Source: Puniceicoccaceae bacterium K14
GTDB lineage: Bacteria > Verrucomicrobiota > Verrucomicrobiia > Opitutales > Opitutaceae
NCBI GenBank assembly: GCA_022538095.1
Contig: JAKYXN010000054.1
Span: 1 to 36,059 of the forward strand
Reading direction: 5' to 3'
DNA: 36,059 nt
Shown piece after piece: positions 34,636 through 36,059 of the stretch. Made by a program: the position numbers and the translations under genes. Below the pieces are notes generated by a model. That model searched no databases. It saw only the letters and a program-made list of their open reading frames with translations, and was not told the DNA's origin. How positions within the stretch are numbered: the first letter of the stretch is position 1; every line of letters starts with the position of its first letter.

Positions 34636-35329
34636 GAGTGATATAAACGTTTACGAATTTGAAACCGAAGTGTCGGCATTATCTCGTAGGATGGTGTCGG
34701 AAATTGCAGAGTCTGTTATGTTATTGGACTCTACGTTGTTAATACGTCTGTTTTTTGCCGGCAGGCTTCACGAGCGGCCGCTTTTTACTACCCCCCATGA
34801 AAAAGATAATTAAGGAAATTTGAGATTCCGAAAAAGTCCGTATAGCGATTTGTCCGTTGTATCGAAAAGGTGGCTGTTGCAAACAAGGATATCTAGAGCT
34901 CGACTTTTAGTTTCAATGAAATGCTATTAGGAGTGTATTGAAACAGCGGATTTGCTACTCTTCAATACCTTTGATTCGATCTGGACTACCTGTGATGGTT
35001 AAGTGTAAGCTACTTTAGTCGGTCCGATCTCGTAGATTGAGGTACGTTTTGAATCGTCCCGAGAATTTGAGCACTGTAGATGAAGTGTTATCCTTTCGTT
35101 TATTTAGATGAATTTGGAGTCTTTTATACAGTCTAGTGCGGTCAAACTTGAGATTAGTGCGACTTTTGTGAGAGTTCGATCAAAGGTATGCCGTGTCTCC
35201 CTATGATTATTTTGGGGGAGCGACAAAGGGGGGGATGCGTAACGTGTGAGAAATAGAATGTACAGGTTAGCTCCTGTAGCGGCCCTAGGCATGGAGAAGG
35301 CCGGAATCCTAATCGGAGTCCGGACTTCA
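34636..35329. other. Gene-poor region between redoxin and tRNA fragment
   Basis: I see no supported gene, RNA or repeat in these about 700 bases. The 78-codon frame at 34577-34813 starts inside the redoxin gene in another frame and has no family features. The gap is long for this otherwise dense window, which fits a decayed or junction region. Confidence 0.5.
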
Positions 35330-35377
35330 TGGGTGCAGGGCTTGGATTTGAACCAAGGACCTTCAGGTTATGAGCCT
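35330..35377 (-). tRNA. 3' half of an initiator-type tRNA-Met (CAT), 5' half missing; candidate attachment site
   Basis: On the minus strand the segment contains the anticodon loop CTCATAA with CAT, the 3' anticodon strand CCTGA, the variable loop AGGTC, a perfect T-arm (CTTGG, loop TTCAAAT, CCAAG), the acceptor strand CCCTGCA, one base and CCA. The order and the phrase GGCTCATAACC...AAGGTC are those of bacterial initiator tRNA. Upstream of GGCTCAT the sequence becomes AT-rich: the 5' anticodon strand pairs for only three bases, and no D-arm or 5' acceptor strand exists. The discriminator is C rather than the usual A. It is therefore not a working tRNA but a 3'-half remnant, as left by integrases that use the anticodon-to-CCA half of tRNA genes. 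Confidence 0.8.
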
Positions 35378-35394
35378 CGAAAATTTTTTAAGTA

Positions 35395-35709
35395 TCAAAG
35401 GGTTACAAATCGATTGCCAGAAATATTGGCAACTGAAAGGCTTTTGCTTAAAAAATGAAGTATTGAGGCTCTCTCAAACGGATTACCTAGTTTCTCTATA
35501 GTTATAGTAAATTCGGCGGGTTCTGCGGCTTTGTAGGCGGTGCGAAATTCTTCGACAGTGCTCAAGCTTTTTCCGAGGACGAATCGAGCGGGGGCTTTAA
35601 GTTCGATGCTGGGTTTGTCTAATGGGTAGGGACTCAGTTTGTGTTGGTTGTTCAAAAGAGTCCAGCAAACGTCCAAGGGCAGGTACTTGGAAATTTTCGC
35701 TGTCGGAGT
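35395..35709 (-). pseudogene. Unrecognised coding fragment next to the tRNA remnant
   Basis: A minus-strand frame is open from about 35709 to 35395. Its middle part (35490-35690) has codon usage like the minus-strand genes of this window, with many C- and A-ending codons (for example KAPARFVLGKSL, VEEFRTAYKAAEPAEF). Below about 35490 the sequence turns AT-rich and loses this pattern. Only a TTG start (35676) is available, and a stop lies just upstream. I do not recognise a family. It may be the remnant of a longer gene cut near the tRNA fragment, or a small real gene. Confidence 0.25.
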
Positions 35710-35863
35710 GATTTAGGCACTGTATTTGGCCCGTTGCTGCGAAGCCTGATCTATTTCTAGATGGGCTCCTTCTGGGCGTTTCCCCTTTTTAGCTTAGCGC
35801 TTTTGCTTCCGATTTACCTTATTTCTAAGGTTTCAGTGGCTAACGGTCGCTGATTACTTTTTC

Positions 35864-35893
35864 ACGCGCGACGCGTTCGGTTTTTATTTTTAT
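35864..35893 (+). terminator. Possible plus-strand terminator hairpin
   Basis: ACGCG-CGA-CGCGT (35864-35876) is followed by TCGG and T-rich sequence (TTTTTATTTTTAT). It would act on plus-strand transcripts, yet the only coding frame nearby runs on the minus strand, so its role is uncertain. Confidence 0.3.
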
Positions 35894-35933
35894 ACACTGA
35901 GAGGCGTCAAATGTTCGCTTAGCTCTATTTTTG

Positions 35934-36059
35934 TTAGTCTGGTAAGTGCTTTGCATCTTTGGAGCTGGGTTTCCATGCGTATTGATTGCGTTCAGGGCGG
36001 ATGAATGGATCTGCTTCGGGTACGTCGATTGCTCGCATTCTAGCCGGATCCCAGCGTAT
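35934..36059 (-). CDS. C-terminal end of an unknown gene, cut by the window edge
   Basis: A minus-strand frame enters from the right edge and stops at 35934-35936. Its 41 residues (IRWDPARMRAIDVPEADPF, then IRPERNQYAWKPSS) have protein-like composition and the codon usage of the other minus-strand genes. The family cannot be told from this short end. It is probably the first gene outside the junction region around the tRNA remnant. Confidence 0.5.
   Translation of the reverse strand: MRWDPARMRAIDVPEADPFIRPERNQYAWKPSSKDAKHLPD

Noticed and set aside
34577-34813. 78-codon frame overlapping the end of the redoxin gene
   Set aside because: It starts inside the redoxin gene in another frame, has no family features, and its composition matches the surrounding non-coding sequence.
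35281-35325. GC-rich near-palindrome CCGGAATCC...GGAGTCCGG next to the tRNA remnant as a terminator
   Set aside because: Pairing is imperfect and no T-run follows on either strand; it could be part of the recombination site but this cannot be supported.
35246-35458. 70-codon plus-strand frame containing LDLNQGPSGYEP
   Set aside because: This peptide is the known artefact of translating the antisense of a tRNA-Met; the frame crosses the tRNA 3' half at 35330-35377.
1-36059. Search for CRISPR arrays, IS elements, rRNA operons, riboswitches and integrase genes
   Set aside because: No regularly spaced repeats, no transposase or integrase motifs, no rRNA and no recognisable riboswitch core were seen on either strand.

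Overview
The window looks like a piece of a Verrucomicrobiota chromosome, most likely of the class Opitutae (Puniceicoccales/Coraliomargarita-Lentimonas type). The TonB-dependent receptor has the plug lead-in typical of that group, DUF2961/GH172, BNR_4, beta-helix and SGNH carbohydrate enzymes are dense, and most starts lack a clear Shine-Dalgarno. The taxon is inferred from protein style, not from a marker gene.

Almost everything between about 0.7 and 33.6 kb is one polysaccharide-utilisation region. Left arm, minus strand: a truncated sodium:solute symporter, an exported BNR_4 + PA14 protein, a TonB-dependent receptor, then a tightly coupled group (beta-helix protein, GTG-start SGNH esterase, GH172-like enzyme), an exported SGNH esterase and a LacI-type regulator. 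Middle, plus strand from 14.3 kb: an operon of cytoplasmic GH2, ABC solute-binding protein, two LplB/LplC-type permeases, GH29 alpha-L-fucosidase, a cytoplasmic SGNH esterase, a clan GH-D-like hydrolase and a Cys-type sulfatase without signal peptide. Right arm, minus strand: a TIM-barrel isomerase, a D-2-hydroxyacid dehydrogenase and a sodium symporter with overlapping ends, then the MsmK/UgpC-type ATPase that the importer needs, divergent from a XylR-type AraC regulator. A small redoxin follows at 34.1 kb. After it the window is gene-poor.

How the parts fit (inference): exported enzymes trim an acetylated, probably sulfated and fucose-containing glycan. The TonB-dependent receptor takes oligosaccharides into the periplasm and the ABC importer moves them into the cytoplasm. 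Deacetylation, desulfation and hydrolysis by GH29, GH2 and the GH-D-like enzyme would finish there. The symporter/dehydrogenase/isomerase operon may handle a released monosaccharide or sugar acid.

Two structures stand out beyond the genes. First, a 29-bp element (AAGTTAAT, six bases, GTTAAT, two bases, TTNACTT) occurs once upstream of each of five transcription units (BNR_4 protein, TonB receptor, SGNH esterase, GH2 operon, symporter operon), always oriented with the gene. It looks like a regulon operator. Second, the 3' half of an initiator-type tRNA-Met, without its 5' half, lies at 35330-35377. This is the typical scar of site-specific integration into a tRNA gene and suggests a genomic-island boundary. 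No integrase, IS element, CRISPR array or rRNA is visible.
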